A stretch of 64,000 bases of DNA from Monodelphis domestica (GCF_027887165.1 NC_077228.1:212277635-212341634), one strand, 5' to 3'; positions 45,011 to 57,649 are shown, numbered from the stretch's first letter. Numbers and translations are program-made. Notes: generated by a model not told the origin, from the sequence alone.

Positions 45011-45250
45011 TAAGTATTTATATGGTGCCTACTATGTGTCAAGTATTGTGCTATATGATCTTTAAAATATATTAGCTTATTAGATCCTCACAACAACCCT
45101 AGGATGTGGGTGCTATTATTACTGCCATTTTTCAGTTGATGAAACTGAGGCAGAGGTTGTGACTTACCCAAAGTCATACAATTAGTAAGTGTCTGAGGTT
45201 GGATTTAGACTCAGGTCTTCCTAATTCCAAGCCCACCACTTTTAACTATT
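45000..45250 (-). repeat. MIR-type SINE
   Basis: Contains GCCTACTATGTGTCAAG, GATCCTCACAACAACCCTAG and AAACTGAGGCAGAGGTTG in MIR order. Confidence 0.7.
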
Positions 45251-45339
45251 ATGCAATGAGTGGTATGGCTCAAGGACCAAAGGTTCAGGCAGTAAAGAGC
45301 TATAAAACTGTGCATACCTTCTGATCTTGTCATTTGTTC

Positions 45340-45830
45340 TTGATTACTGGATCTGTATCCCAAAGAGATAATAGAAAGATCTACATAAACTGATGCAGAG
45401 TGAAATAAGTAGAATCAGGAAAATATTGTATACAGTACCAGCAATATGGTAGAATGATCAACTGTGAAAGACTTCGCTACTCTCAGCAATACAATGATCT
45501 GGAACAATTCTGAATGATTTCTGACAAAGAATTCTGTACACTCCAGAGAAAGAGCTAGAATGAAGATGAAAGTATATGATTTTTCACATTAGTTTATTTA
45601 TGGTTTTGAGATTTTGGTTTAATGAGCATTCTCTTACAACAATGACCAATATGGAGGTATATTATGATGATAAAACATGTATAACCCAGATCAAATTGCT
45701 TGTCATCTCAGGCAGGGGAGGAAAGGGAGGAAAGGGGACAATTTGGACCATATAATTTCAGAAAACTCATGTTGAAAATTGTTATTGCATGTAATTGGGA
45801 AAATAAAATATCTCTGAATTAGGGGGAAAA
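45340..45830 (+). mobile_element. L1-type 3' end
   Basis: Contains AACTGATGCAGAGTGAAATA, CAATACAATGATCTGGAACA and AATGACCAATATGG, then an A-rich end. Same family as 18460-18895. Confidence 0.7.
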
Positions 45831-46254
45831 AAAAGTTCAGATAGACCTAGAAGAAAACATTGGGATTGGGGAATAGTGTTGAAGTGGATGGGAATAGAGG
45901 AAAGGTATGTGCTCTTTAGCAGCCAGGTATTGGAAAGGGATAGAATTGGGATATTCCCACCCTTCTTGCAAAAAGCATCCAATGCATATACAACCCAGAC
46001 ACAAAAAAGGAAAGGAGATCCAAAGGAAGAATAAAGACTCAGGGAGGCAGATGATTCAAGATTCAAGGTTCAAGATTGTCTCTCAAGATCTGATTTCATG
46101 GAATGTGGTATTATGGTGACATGGGAGGAGGAGGTATAGCACAGGGCATCTGAGTCCAGTTCCAGTATTGGCGCATTGTTGGAATTTGACAGGGAAGCTG
46201 ACAGGGTGCCTTCAGCTTGAGGGTTCAAAAGTGAAAATAGCACTCCTTAGAAGA

Positions 46255-46390
46255 ATGAGAGGCAGTATGGAGTAATGGAAGTAAAGTCAGGAAGACTTGT
46301 TCATAGCCCATCTCTGATGCACTAATGGTATGATCATAGATAAATAGCTTAATCTTTTCAGTGATCTAGACAAATCTCTGAGCTTACAAA
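46255..46390 (+). repeat. MIR-type SINE fragment
   Basis: A diverged plus-strand MIR head (GGCAGTATGGAGTAATGG, GTCAGGAAGACTTG). Confidence 0.45.
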
Positions 46391-46619
46391 CATAGGTGTG
46401 GGCAGCATATTTTATTAGGGTGTGCACCCAGAGAATTTTCCTTTTTCTTGGAAAAATTTTTTTTTCATTTTGAACTTAATGAATACCTCCACTCCCACCC
46501 CCGAGAATATTTTCATATACAGAAAAAGAGGGTTAGTAGATGAAATTATGAATCTCTAGTCCTTGTCATTTGCTTTGTTAAAACAAACTACTTATAAGTA
46601 TGATACATTCAACACATTC

Positions 46620-46900
46620 TTTTTCAATTCAATTTTGTATTATTTCCATGTCTAAATTTTTTCCCATTCCTTTCCAAACCCCTTTCCCACCCCTTGAAAA
46701 TGCAAGAACAATAAAACCCATAACAAATAAGTAGATATGCAAAACAAATTTCTGCATTGGTCATGTTCTAAGAAGAAAAAAGAAATAGAAAATGTTTCTT
46801 TCTCTGGAGGTGGATAGCATGGTTCATCAAAAGTCCTTTGGAATTGAGATTGGGCCATTGTGTTGATCAAAGTTCAAAACATATTCTTTTTATATATATT
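46620..46900 (-). mobile_element. L1-type 3' fragment
   Basis: T-rich, with TTTCTCTGGAGGTGGATAGC and GATTGGGCCATTGTGTTG, matching the inverted L1 end family. Confidence 0.6.
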
Positions 46901-46907
46901 TTTTCCT

Positions 46908-47084
46908 TTTCTTTTTTTAAACCCTTACCTTCTCTCTTAGAATCAACACTAAGGATCAGTTCCAAGGCAAGAAGGCAATTGGGGTTGTGACCTGTCCAGA
47001 GTCACACAGCTAGGAAGTATCTGAAGACAGGATCTCCTGTCTCCAAGACTGACTCTCTATCCACTGAGCTACCTAACTGCCCCA
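46908..47084 (-). repeat. SINE1/WSINE1-type SINE
   Basis: A minus copy from AAACCCTTACCTTCTCTCTT to GAGCTACCTAACTGCCCC, inserted into L1-derived sequence. Confidence 0.85.
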
Positions 47085-47398
47085 TATTACTTTCAAAGCT
47101 ATTGGGCTTGTTTCCTTCTGAACTTCCTGTTTTCTTCTGTTTATTTAAGAAATGCTTCAGTGATTCTCTTTTCTTTTTCCTGGCAACAATATTATTGATT
47201 TCTCTCTCAATCACCCTTCCATCCCAAACCTCCTCAGTTATATTAAACATAATCAAATGGAATAAATTCAGTTTGCTATGTTAAAAAAAAAAGTATTTGA
47301 ATTCATCTTCTGCTGAAAGTTGAATGTATGTTCCATCAGTCCTCTTGAGTTGTAATTGGTCACACCACTGATCAGAGTTATTAAGGCTTTCAGAGTTG

Positions 47399-47598
47399 TT
47401 TTTTCTTTCCTTTCCTTCCATCTTGGAATCAATATTGTGCAATGGTTCCAAGGCAGAAGAGTGGTAAGGGCGAGGCAATGGGGGTTAAGTGACTTGCCCA
47501 GGGTCACACAGCTGGGAAGTGTCTGAGGCCAAATTTGAACCCAGGACTTCTGGTCTCTAGGCCTGGCTCTCAATCCACTGAGCCCGCCAGCTGTTCCC
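47399..47598 (-). repeat. SINE1/WSINE1-type SINE
   Basis: A near full-length, low-divergence minus copy with CTTGCCCAGGGTCACACAGC and CCTGGCTCTCAATCCACTGA. Confidence 0.87.
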
Positions 47599-47769
47599 TT
47601 TCTTTTGAACTTTAACTAAATTGATTTTTTTTTTGTGTAAAAACTTAATTTTAAATGATCAAAAATTTCCACTGTCTTCTGTGATTCTATGTCATGTGGT
47701 TGGTTATGAATTGGTCATAAATGCTATACCTGTTAAAGGTCTTTTCTTTCTTGCTCCTCTGGCTGGGGA

Positions 47770-47998
47770 GGGAAAGGTAATAAAGAACTTATTAAGCATC
47801 TACTATGTACCAAGCACTGTGCTAGATGCTTTACAAACATCTCATTTGATCCTCACAACAATCTTTTGAGGCAGGTGCTATTATCCCCATGTTACAATTG
47901 GTGGAATTGCCCAGGTTTATAGAGCTACTTACTAAGTGTCTGAGGCTGGATTTAAACTCCATCTTCCTGATTCTAGGCATGGCACGCACCTAATTGCC
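47770..47998 (-). repeat. MIR-type SINE
   Basis: Contains CATCTACTATGTACCAAGCA, TCATTTGATCCTCACAACAA and AAGTGTCTGAGGCTGG. Confidence 0.7.
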
Positions 47999-48074
47999 TC
48001 TACTATTAACAAAATGAAAATAGTATTATGCTCCTTCTAATTTGTTTATATGACCATTGATATCCAAGTCATGA

Positions 48075-48385
48075 ATCCACTTGGAATTTATTAAGGCAGA
48101 TAGTGGTACAGTGGTAGAGAGCAAAGCCTCGGGTCAGGAAGAGCTCAGTTGGAATCCAGTCTCAGATGCTTACTGTGGACCCTGGGCAAGTCACTTAACT
48201 TCTCTAAAACTCAGTTTCCTCATCTGTAAAATGGGGATAATAATAGTGTGTCCTAGTGTCATTTTGAGGATGAAATAAATTAACATATATAAAGTATTTT
48301 GCCATGTAAATGCTAGTTACTATTACTGTGGTCCTTAGCCTCTAGCACAATGCTCTGCACATAGTAGGTGAATAATATTGAATTA
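48075..48385 (+). repeat. MIR-type SINE, plus orientation, with L2-like tail
   Basis: Contains CTGGGCAAGTCACTTAACTT, CAGTTTCCTCATCTGTAAAA and a CTAGCACAATGCTCTGCACA tail. Confidence 0.7.
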
Positions 48386-48498
48386 AATACTCATGTTGAT
48401 GATACTCTGGTCTCACAATAACTCAATCCCCATAACTCCTAGCTTTGCTCCATAGCCACCCAGCAGCAGAATTCAATCCAATTTAGCAAGCATTTATT

Positions 48499-48670
48499 TA
48501 GAATCAATATTGTGTATGGGTTCTAAGAAAGAGCAATAAGGGCTAGGCAATGGAGGTTAAGTGACTTGTCCAGGGTCACAAAGCTAGGAAAGGTCTGAGC
48601 CCAGATTTCAACCCAGGATCTCCTGTCTCTAGGCCTGGCTCTCAATCCACTGAGCCACCCTGCTGCCCCC
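48499..48670 (-). repeat. SINE1/WSINE1-type SINE
   Basis: A minus copy missing the tail, ending GAGCCACCCTGCTGCCCCC. A short plus-strand SINE tail (ATTGAGTCTAAGATGGAAG) follows to ~48720. Confidence 0.82.
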
Positions 48671-48699
48671 AAATATACAGTATTGAGTCTAAGATGGAA

Positions 48700-49008
48700 G
48701 ATAAAGGTTTAAAAGAAAAAAATACTAAAGAGCAGTGATAAGGGCTTGAACCAAGAGGATGGCTATAAGAGGAGAAAGAATGGGATTTAATGCAAGGGAT
48801 TTGGAGGGAGAATCAACAGGATTTGGCAACTGATTGGAAAAGGGGAGTGAAGAGAGTGAAGTCATGAATGAATGCAGCAGTGATAGGATGGTGGTGTCCT
48901 CACTGGAAATAAGGAAGATATTTTTTGATGATGAGTTTGAGCTGCTTATGGGAACATCCAGTTTGAAATGTTTCAGGAGACAGTTGAAGAGCCAAAACCA
49001 CACCTCAG
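48700..49008 (-). mobile_element. L2 fragment
   Basis: L2 body in minus orientation (GGGAACATCCAGTTTGAAAT). It stops at a run of ~17 C residues at 49009-49025, an assembly-sensitive homopolymer. Confidence 0.6.
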
Positions 49009-49025
49009 AACCCCCCCCCCCCCCC

Positions 49026-50200
49026 GGGAATTGTTCCATCTCCCAAGATTCCCCTCTTGCCCCAACCTCTCAATAATTCCTCCCACACCCTCATTCTTGC
49101 TGCCCCCCAATCCTGACCTATCCTCCCTAGGCCCCTCCCTGTTCCCTCAGATCATCACCCCTCTGGCTTCACTAGCTTCCCTACCCATTCGACCTCCCAA
49201 TCAATCATTTCAACAATGCACTTTGATCCACCCTTGAAACTCTCATCCTCTGACCCTTCTTTCTTTCCATTCTGCTAACCCCTAACACATCATAAGAAAC
49301 CTTCTCTTGGCCCACCTCATTTTAACTTCAAATGGGTGCTCAATGCTGCGTTTCCATCCTTAACCTACTACAAACAGTATCAAACTAGACCGCTTCCTCC
49401 TCTCTCCAACTCCCCATCTTACATCTGACGTGGACTTCCTCAACACCACTCGAGCCCTACAAAAGCCCATCCTTATTCACTCTGCTCTTATTCCAGTATC
49501 TGTTAGAAGTACCCATTTCCCATTCTGACTAGGCTAACTGCTTTACTAGCCCCTTCAGCCTCTTCTTGATTTTTTTCTTTAGCAATTATCTCATGCTATC
49601 CTACATCTTCAATTTCCTCCTTCTTCTGAAGATCAGTCCCTGAATTGTTACCTTTAAGCTGTTTGTCATCCCTTTCACTGGCAAACTGCTACAAAGAGAA
49701 ATCTATTGTTAATAGCTCTGCTTCCATATAATTGTTCAAGGAACCTGTCTCCCCCAATTCATTCCTCAGACCTGGGGTCTAAATCTGTCATACTTAACAT
49801 TCATTCATCCTCTCATTCAGCTGCTGACATCCAGTTAACCAAGTTGTATATAGTCTAGCCCAATATGTTCTTTCATATTGCTCTCCTCTCCTTTTCCATT
49901 GTCGCTGCCCTACATCAGGCTTGATCTTACCTGCCATACCATATAACAATAGGTTTTTAATTGATTTGTCTCCAATCTCCCCTCTCCAGGATGGATGCTA
50001 GGTGCTGCTGCCAGCTATCCCTATAGCTTTATTTACTTAACCCTTCTGTTCAAATCCCTCTCATGCATTTAAAATATATCCTAATGTGTTACACTTATTT
50101 GACTCTTTTATCTTTCCCATTAGATAATGAATCCCATGAGGGCAGGGCCCCAGGCTTATTTAACTCTCTACCCTCTGCAGACTACTTAATAAATGTCTAG
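49026..50200 (+). mobile_element. L2 fragments, plus orientation, to 3' end
   Basis: Pyrimidine-rich L2-type sequence, finishing with GAGGGCAGGGCCCCAGGC and TACTTAATAAATGTC at ~50190. Confidence 0.5.
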
Positions 50201-51721
50201 TTTTTGCTGTTCAATCTGTAAAATGAAGGAGTTGGGCTAGATGACCTCTAGAACTGCTCCTACTGAGGCATGGGATGGGGTGGGCAGGACAGCTGTCTCT
50301 TCAGAGTTGGACCACTGGCAGGAAGTCCAAGAGAGTGAGAATTATGTATGTGGGGGAAGTTTGGGAAGGGAGGGATACTCCCTTTTTATTCACTGTCTGG
50401 TACGTGTATGTGTGTGTGAAGATGTCTGGAGTTCTGGTTCTGATCTGGGTCCTTCCAGGGCATACAGAATACAAGAATGGAGCCAAATGAGCTTGTAAGA
50501 GCTTCCAAATTCCCCAGTGAGTGGAGCCTGAGTCAGCTGCTTAAGAAAAGGTATAATCCCTTCATGTCTCAATAATGGACACAGAAAAAACACTGATTCT
50601 GTTTTTAAATACCCATGTCACAGGCAACTGCACAAACAAGATGCCTACCCATATCTAACGAATTACCAAGAATGCAAGGTAGGCTAAGACAGTTGGCAAG
50701 GTTTCATGCTTATAAATCCTGTGAGTTGACTCTTCAACAAGATGCTAAAAGTGGGCAATATCTTTTTGTATTGCCCCCAAAGCCCACAGATGATAGAGGT
50801 CTACACATAAAACTTAACTGAATTGTTGCCAGCTTGGAAGGGAAACTGTCACCACAGTCATTGGCCTCCATACAAAGGCAGCAGCTGAACGATGAGTCAA
50901 GTCACACAAGGTGGACTGGGGTGCTGCTCCTCTGGATCGGTTCTTTGGGAGAGATTTCCAGGCCAGGTTGGGACATGCTAAGTGAGCCTGGGGGCCAACT
51001 GAATGGGGGAAAGGATGATGCAGAGTTAGAAACCAGAGTCAAGGTGTCAAACAAAGCTCTGGCCCCAAGCACTGCCTATGGCCTGCTTCCTGGAAGTGCC
51101 TAGGCCTTCAGGAGGGCTCTCTGCATCATGGAAATGATACTGTTCTTCACAACATAGCTTCCTTCACTTGACACTCTGGCTTCCCTGCCCCAAAGTGGAA
51201 AGTTTAGTTACCGGAGAGAAAAATAAAAATAAAAGATTTCCCTCAGGGATTAGGCTGGGAAACCTAGTTTTAAAACAGGGAACAGCTCTAGAGGTTTCTG
51301 TGGGGCAGAGATAACAGGAGGAGAGGAAGGGTGGGGTAGGTAGGAATTCTCATATGAGATACTTTCATGTAAACAATGAACAACTAAACTACCCCCACCA
51401 TAGCGGAGGGTGATTCATCTCCCCAGCTACTTTACAGCCTGCAAAGGTCAGAAGCACACTGGGCACCAAAGGGCTTGGGAAAGCAATATTAGCATTGGAG
51501 AGAATGCCTTACTCTTCAACTAGAGCTATGCCATCCTACCAAACCCCTCCCCATAAATGACACAGTAAACAGCCTTGATGGACAATTAGGAAACCTAATT
51601 AACTGTGAGCTTTAGCTGTGGCCAAGTGAGGTCTACATGTCTCCCAGGTGGGAAATGGAGAGTGAGAAAGGGGGGAAAGGAGGTTGGGAGAATACTTTGA
51701 CAAGGTTTCAATATTCAGAGT
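50200..51721. other. Mostly unique intergenic sequence downstream of SAP30BP
   Basis: No clear repeat or gene is recognised here. Open frames of 60-90 codons exist on the plus strand but lack splice-site or family support. Part could be an extended SAP30BP 3' UTR. Confidence 0.4.
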
Positions 51722-52254
51722 ATTCAGTGGCAGGTTATTTATTTGCACCCACCTCTTCTATACTTTCATCCTTATCCTGGACTCCTCTATGAGAGGGGCA
51801 GGAGACAGCCTCAGAATGTGTTCATAGCAACGTTCCTTGGCCACTGGGCTTCCTAGTAGTACCTTGGCCTCTGCCCAGCCCATGCCCCCTCCTGGAGTCA
51901 TGCTTCATCCTGAGGCCTTACAGGCCCACCCCCCCCACTTCCCCCAAAGAACAAAGGCCTACAAATCCTTATCATCAAAGATTCAAGAGTAAAACTTCAC
52001 ATTTGTTTTAAAGACTGACCCTACAGGACAAGAAACTACCTGGGATGTTGGGCTATATTGATATAGCACTTTTAATAGAGCAATGGATGCCAAATCAACA
52101 TGGCTACAAGCAGTCTATACTGCCCTGATCAGCAACGAGGGTCCTTCTGGATGGCTGGGCAACAGATTCTCTCAGTAGGCCTAAAAAGAGAATGTTTTGT
52201 CAGGGATGGCAAGACAGAAACTCATCCTTGGCTGATAAGTTTCTTTGGAAAGCC
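51722..52254 (-). other. SAP30BP: Probable SAP30BP 3' UTR with polyadenylation signal
   Basis: Repeat-poor sequence follows the stop codon. AATAAA on the minus strand at 51743-51738 is the first such signal downstream, giving a 3' UTR of roughly 0.55-0.7 kb. Another AATAAA lies near 50.38 kb. Which one is used cannot be seen. Confidence 0.4.
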
Positions 52255-52571
52255 TTAGTCCAGTGAGTGCATGAGGTACCATGTCCGAGGGGACATTCCA
52301 CATCTTGAGGTCATGGTCTTGGCAAGGTCCTGGAGTAGTGGTCCCTGTCCCACAACAAGAGGTATGTCCAACCCTATACCAGGTCTTGTCACTGCTTGGC
52401 TTTCTTCACAATGGTGGCCTACAGCTGAGATGACTGTAGTCTTGGAGCCACTTGCACTAGTTGTCACTGTGACGACCGCTGGCAGGGTGGCTGTGGTGGT
52501 GAGGATGGTGGGCTGGGCTATCGTTGTCACAGGGATAGCAGAATCCCACTTACTCTTTCTCTTCTGAGCAT
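52255..52571 (-). CDS. SAP30BP: SAP30BP last coding exon with one extra base near the C terminus
   Basis: The acceptor is TCATTTAG. It encodes DAQKRKSKWDSAIPVTTIAQ, PTILTTTATLPAVVTVTT and SGSKTTVISAVG, matching human. The family then ends TIVKKAKQ; here GTAGGCCACC has one C more than expected (52416 or 52417), so the printed frame runs on through HHCEESQ to a stop at 52257-52255. Without the extra base the usual stop is TGA at 52391-52389. The codons after the extra base still match the conserved ending, so the change is recent or an artefact. Confidence 0.88.
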
Positions 52572-52712
52572 CTAAATGACAATCCAAGGAGAAAGTGTTT
52601 AAACACACAATACATGAAATTCAATACTCCCTTCCTTGGAGGTGACCTTGGGTAATCCAGAAAGACCTGACAGCAGACACACTGTGTACCTCACTGCCAC
52701 CAACACTGAGAG

Positions 52713-53018
<306 letters not shown>

Positions 53019-53149
53019 GTGCACACGCACATGGTGACTCTGTGCCCTCAATAAGTCAGTCTCTTCTGATTCACTCTCTGGTGAATCAGAAGAGAGCACC
53101 TCAAGGGAAAGACAAGGTCCTGGAAAGTTCTGGGAAAGCTACTTGTTAC

Positions 53150-53236
53150 CTGTAGCTGCGGTGCTGGCTGTGGTGGTCGTGGTGGGCAGCTGCATTGGTT
53201 GTGGTGCCCTTCTTGGTACCCTGTCACAAATTCAAT
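53150..53236 (-). CDS. SAP30BP: SAP30BP exon (IEFVTG, threonine-rich linker) with two extra bases
   Basis: The acceptor TTTCTAG and donor GTAACA are intact. The exon starts IEFVTG as expected, but is 87 bases where the conserved frame predicts 85. An extra G lies in the GGG at ~53219-53221, and an extra C in the CCC at ~53184-53186. Taking those into account, the encoded pattern is the threonine/alanine-rich linker of the family (TKKGTTTN then T- and A-rich). Read as printed, the frame changes to YQEGHHNQ. Both extra bases sit in short homopolymers, which suggests sequencing or assembly error. Confidence 0.85.
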
Positions 53237-54574
53237 CTAGAAAGGGAAAGGGAGGAAAAATGAGAGATGTAGGAAGTTACCTGTTTATCTTGTAATCCAT
53301 CTGCTCCAGGGGACAAACACTTTGGAAGTATGTAATAAAGGAGACACTGATAATCAGCTCTGGTTTGACTGGCAATGTTTGGCTGGGGGCAGGGGAGAGA
53401 TTGTCTAAGGATATCAACAGTTTAAGCCCTAAGGGTTTTTAAAATTTTTTATTTTTATAACTAGGTTTAAAAAAACTTCCCCTCTCTATTGTCATGTATT
53501 TGCACAAATCCCAGACTTCCCTCCCACACTGCCCCACCTCACATGCCCAGAACCATTTGGCCAGGCCCCTCCTCCTCACACCCAGGAGGAGGTGGTGCCT
53601 GCACAGGGGAAGGACAGCTCCGGTCACCTCCCCAGGCGCTGCAGACACGTCCCTGCAATAAGCCTGAGGTTTGAAGGGGGAGGAGGGAGAGAGAGAGAAG
53701 GGAAATTCAATCAAGTGTTAAGAAAGAGAAAATCAGATTATTCCCCAACACCAGTCCCCACATGCCTGGCCCAAAACAGTGCCTGCAGAAGTATTTTAGC
53801 AAGGCCAAAAGCTATAGGCCCTTGGTCCTAAAGACTGGAAGGAGGCCCACTGGGGCTAGAGGCCTATACTGATAGTATAGGAGGGGTCAGGCCCAATCAA
53901 AGGCAAGAGGGGGTGATGACACTCATTGTCCCTCTCTCTTCCTTCAAGACAAAGTGGTCTTATAGGATAACATACTCAGGGATAATAACTGCTCACTCAG
54001 CCCTATATGCCCAGCATATGGAGAGCTGCTGAGGGAAGCTGGTCTGTTAAAACAAGGGATCAACTAATCCCATTGGGGAGTAGAAAGGAGTCCTGAAGTG
54101 GGAGAGGCCAGAGGACAGGGTTAAGTTCTTTAGGTTTAGCTGACTGGAGACTATAGAAGGCTAAAGGGTCAGAGGTGGTTGGGATCTAAAACTATGGGGG
54201 GTGGGGGATGGGTTCTGAGGACAAAGCTGACTAGGCCCTGAAAGTATTATACGTGAAAGAAAGGATAAAGTATCAAGGTAACAAGATGACAGAGAGGGAG
54301 GAAAAAAAAAAACACAAAAGAAGGGAAGAAAGGGAGGGAAGAAAGGGAACACAAAGGATGGAAGTTCAGCAAATACTCTTCAGTCTCAGAGAAGAACTAA
54401 ATATACTAACTACATAGTTAGATGAAAAGAAATGTCTTCTTGGGGGGAGAAACAGTATTCCTCAGACCAAGATCTTGAAGTTGGGGGGAACCTCCTTCCT
54501 TAAGCACGAGTACCCCAGGTACTTCAATTATTCACCTTTTCTATCACCAAGTCTCCATGGTTTTTGTCACTTAC

Positions 54575-54633
54575 TTTTGTCCTTTCCTTTTTGGCTTTTT
54601 CCAATTTGTCCATTTCAATCTTCTGAGCTTTGG
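54575..54633 (-). CDS. SAP30BP: SAP30BP exon (lysine-rich AKAQKIEMDKLEK segment)
   Basis: The exon is 59 bases, phase 1 to 0, flanked by TTTATAG and GTAAGT. It encodes AKAQKIEMDKLEKAKKERTK, a highly charged helix, identical to human as I recall it. Confidence 0.95.
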
Positions 54634-55059
54634 CTATAAATAAAAGCCAAACTGTCAAAAAAGGTGCTCTAATCTCCTGCCCATAAGTTAATAAGCCCAC
54701 CCTCCACAGGCTCATAAAGCAATAAATGCTTCATCACAAAAGGAGGAAGTCAATCCATTAATGCTCTTATATTTCTCACATTCCCTCCTCCACTAACTAG
54801 AGAAAAGTTTCTTCAGTCCAGACACTTGAAATTTCTCCTAGAGGAATTCCCTATTTCACAAGAATTACCAGGAAAAAATGAAGGAATTTTGGCAGGACAT
54901 GTTCTATACCAAGTATCCCAATGAATACATTCAGACCTTGATTATTAAATTAGGTCATATACCATGACAAAATTAAGAGAAAACCAGATCAGGGAATTCT
55001 TAACTAAACAAAGGTCAGTGGCAATCTGGAACAATAAAACAGATAGTAATAAAAAAAAA

Positions 55060-55200
55060 TTGCTAGCATTTGCAAAGCACCTTACAAATTTTATCTCATT
55101 TAATGCTCCCAACAATCCTGGGAGGCAAATACTATATATCCCCATTTTATAGATGAGGGAAGTGAGACAGAGAGCAATTTAACTACAATGATCTAAAACT
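55060..55200 (-). repeat. MIR-type SINE fragment
   Basis: Contains CAAAGCACCTTACAAATTTT, CTCCCAACAATCCTGGGAG and CCATTTTATAGATGAGG. Confidence 0.6.
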
Positions 55201-55384
55201 GAAAAGCATTTGCATCAATGTGATCAACATAACTACGAAGAAAAGCAGTCACATGGGAAAAAAAACTTTGTTGAAAAACTTGACAAGAGTCCTATATCTA
55301 AGACATATGGAGAATCTAAATAAAACTAAAAGTGATTCTCCAAAGTTAAAGAGATCAAAAAACATGAATATTTGTCAATAGAAG

Positions 55385-55600
55385 ATCACACAGCTAGGAG
55401 TGTCTGAGGCCAGATTTGAACCTAGGAACTTCTCGACTCCAGGCCTGATTCTATATAGTTCCCTAGCTGGCCCTGATAGGTGCTACTATGATCCTCATTT
55501 TATAGCTGAAGAAACTGAGGCACACAGAGATTAAGTGATTTGCACAGAGTTAGGAAGTAAACCCAGTGCTTATCCACTATCACACTAGTTGCCTCTGTGA
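55385..55600 (-). repeat. SINE fragments (SINE1-type then MIR-type)
   Basis: 55385-55472 is a partial SINE1-type copy (CACACAGCTAGGAGTGTCTG). 55480-55600 is MIR-like (AAGAAACTGAGGCACACAGA). They abut SAP30BP exon 55733-55784. Confidence 0.6.
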
Positions 55601-55732
55601 CTAAAATATCACTACCCTTTGAACCAAAGATCCTACTGCTAGGATACCCCATATACTCTAATGGGGTCAATGATAAAAAGAAAGGCCCCATATAAATTTC
55701 CCCAATCCCCCAAACACATCCTCTGAAAATAC

Positions 55733-55784
55733 CTAGTGCCTCGTAGTAGGAGTCTTCAGACCATCCGTGGGGATCAAACATATC
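55733..55784 (-). CDS. SAP30BP: SAP30BP exon (DMFDPHGWSEDSYYEAL segment)
   Basis: The exon is 52 bases, phase 0 to 1, flanked by TTTTTCAG and GTATTT. It encodes DMFDPHGWSEDSYYEAL, identical to human as I recall it and the end of the conserved core. Confidence 0.96.
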
Positions 55785-56244
55785 CTGAAAAAGAAAGTGT
55801 TAAACTTTTAATCAGATCCTTTGCTAAACATATTTTTCACTTGGGAGTATGAATCAGAAACTCAAGTACGTGTCCCTATTGAGTTTGGGCTTTAAGTCCT
55901 CTCACTGTTTGTTATTAGCCTCTTGGTCTTTGCATGGGCATTGAGATTCAGCAGGCAAGTCATGACTGTCAGTATAATTCCCTAGGGGATATGATCTCTT
56001 ATCATGGACAGGATCCTTCAGGAGCCCAATCCTGTAAGTCTGCTGTAATGAAAGAGGATATATTCAGTTCTGACATATTTGGTGCCATGGTGGCTATTCA
56101 GGTGGAGTCTTTGTCTTTTTAAAGTCATATTTTAGGTTTGAGCAGTTTACATGGACAGTGAGAAGTAAGGACTGGGATGGAAGACAGCTTTGGGGAGGAG
56201 TTCTCCACAGTGCAACATTCTATTTGCAGAGCTTTGCCTCTTAC

Positions 56245-56305
56245 CTTGGGATAATTGGTGCCAAGTTCATCAATTGAGCAAAACTGGATAAGCTTCTCAT
56301 AGATG
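56245..56305 (-). CDS. SAP30BP: SAP30BP exon (IYEKLIQFCSIDELG segment)
   Basis: The exon is 61 bases, phase 2 to 0, flanked by GTTCTAG and GTAAGA. It encodes S then IYEKLIQFCSIDELGTNYPK, the conserved HCNGP core with one A-to-S change from human. Confidence 0.96.
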
Positions 56306-56458
56306 CTAGAACAAAGATGTCACAGAAAATTGACCTGAGTACCCATCATGATAAATAAAACTCCAACAGGTCTGTCCCAGAATCAACCTCTTCTAATTCC
56401 TGGGCTGTCATGATATCAGCTCTGCAAAACCTAACCAATATGTATGTTTGTTTGTGTG

Positions 56459-56658
56459 AAATAACCCTTACCTTCTATCTTAGGCTCAATACCAAGAATT
56501 AGTTCCTAGGCAGAGGAGTGGTAAGGGCTGGGCAGTTGGGGTTAAATGACTTGCCCAGGTTCACACAGCTAGGAAGTATCTATAGCCAAGGACTTGAAAC
56601 TTAAGTCCTCTTGTCTCTAGGCCTGGCTCTCTATCCACTGAGCAATCTCACTGTCTCC
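56459..56658 (-). repeat. SINE1/WSINE1-type SINE
   Basis: A minus copy, AACCCTTACCTTCTATCTTA to GAGCAATCTCACTGTCTCCC. Confidence 0.83.
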
Positions 56659-57109
56659 CAAACCATTATGTTCCTAAAAAGCTTTCTTTCTAAAGAAAAA
56701 TTTCAACAATGAAATCCACTAGTCTGAAAAATCATCTCGGATCATTTTTATTTATCTCTACTATGAGAGGGATGAGATTGTTGACTGGGAGCAGGTAAGC
56801 AATATGAAATAGTACTAAGTTGACAGATTATACTTTCATGTTTTAATCATATGTCTCTGACCTCCAATCTGTGACTGGAAGCACTGTCAGAATGGTTTCA
56901 ACTTTAGCTGCTACTTATCTGCCATCTTGGCTCCCCAATATGTGTGATTGGGTTGGAGCCATTGTATACTTAAAGGCAGATCTCTGATATTACCCATGCC
57001 ATGTTTAATCATAGGTGTTAAATTTACATGGCCAGCAAGGCCCAACTACAGCTCTCATACAAAAAAGGCACTACCCATTCATCTGTCCATAGAATCACTT
57101 GACCCTGGG

Positions 57110-57265
57110 AGAGGGTCAAGAGACCTCCAAGAATAGTTAGTGCAACCCTCTCATTTTACAGATGGGGAAACTAAGGTCTAAGAGGGGCAATAATTTGTTC
57201 AAGGCCAAGATGCCAAGCTGTAACACAATCAGAACTGGAATCCAGCTCTACTGACTCCTGATTCA
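57110..57265 (-). repeat. MIR-type SINE fragment
   Basis: Contains CCTCTCATTTTACAGATGGG and AATTTGTTCAAGGCCAAGAT, diverged. Confidence 0.5.
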
Positions 57266-57554
57266 ATTTTCTTTTTTTCTTTTTGCTGTCAACATACTGG
57301 CTTTTGATTGGCAGTACAGTAAGACTGGTTGTAAATCCTGAGAGGATCATGTTGTATCATTCACTGTAGATTTCCTAATGAAGTTATCACATGCATTTTT
57401 GTTTTGGTGCTTAGCAAAAGTGACTAATTTGGTGTTAAGCTGGTCTCTGTATAATTTCTTCACCATTAATAATAATAGGAGTGCATTAAGTCATGTCTTG
57501 ACTCATTCCCCTCCTAGGCCAGAAGCAAAAACTTGAGCTGATTCTCCAGCTTAC

Positions 57555-57646
57555 CTAGGATTCCGAAATTCCTTCTTCCTCTGTATAATGTAGTTCATAT
57601 CCATCCCTTCCTTTATCTTCCGCTCATACAGTTTCTGTATTTTGTC
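57555..57646 (-). CDS. SAP30BP: SAP30BP exon (DKIQKLYERKIKEG segment)
   Basis: The exon is 92 bases, phase 0 to 2, flanked by TTCTGTAG and GTAAGC. It encodes DKIQKLYERKIKEGMDMNYI then IQRKKEFRNP, identical to the human segment as I recall it. It is part of the conserved HCNGP-like domain. Confidence 0.96.
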
Positions 57647-57649
57647 CTA

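Noticed and set aside
50615-50821. 68-codon plus-strand frame in unique intergenic DNA
   Set aside because: No homology I can name, no splice or promoter signals, and a length expected by chance.
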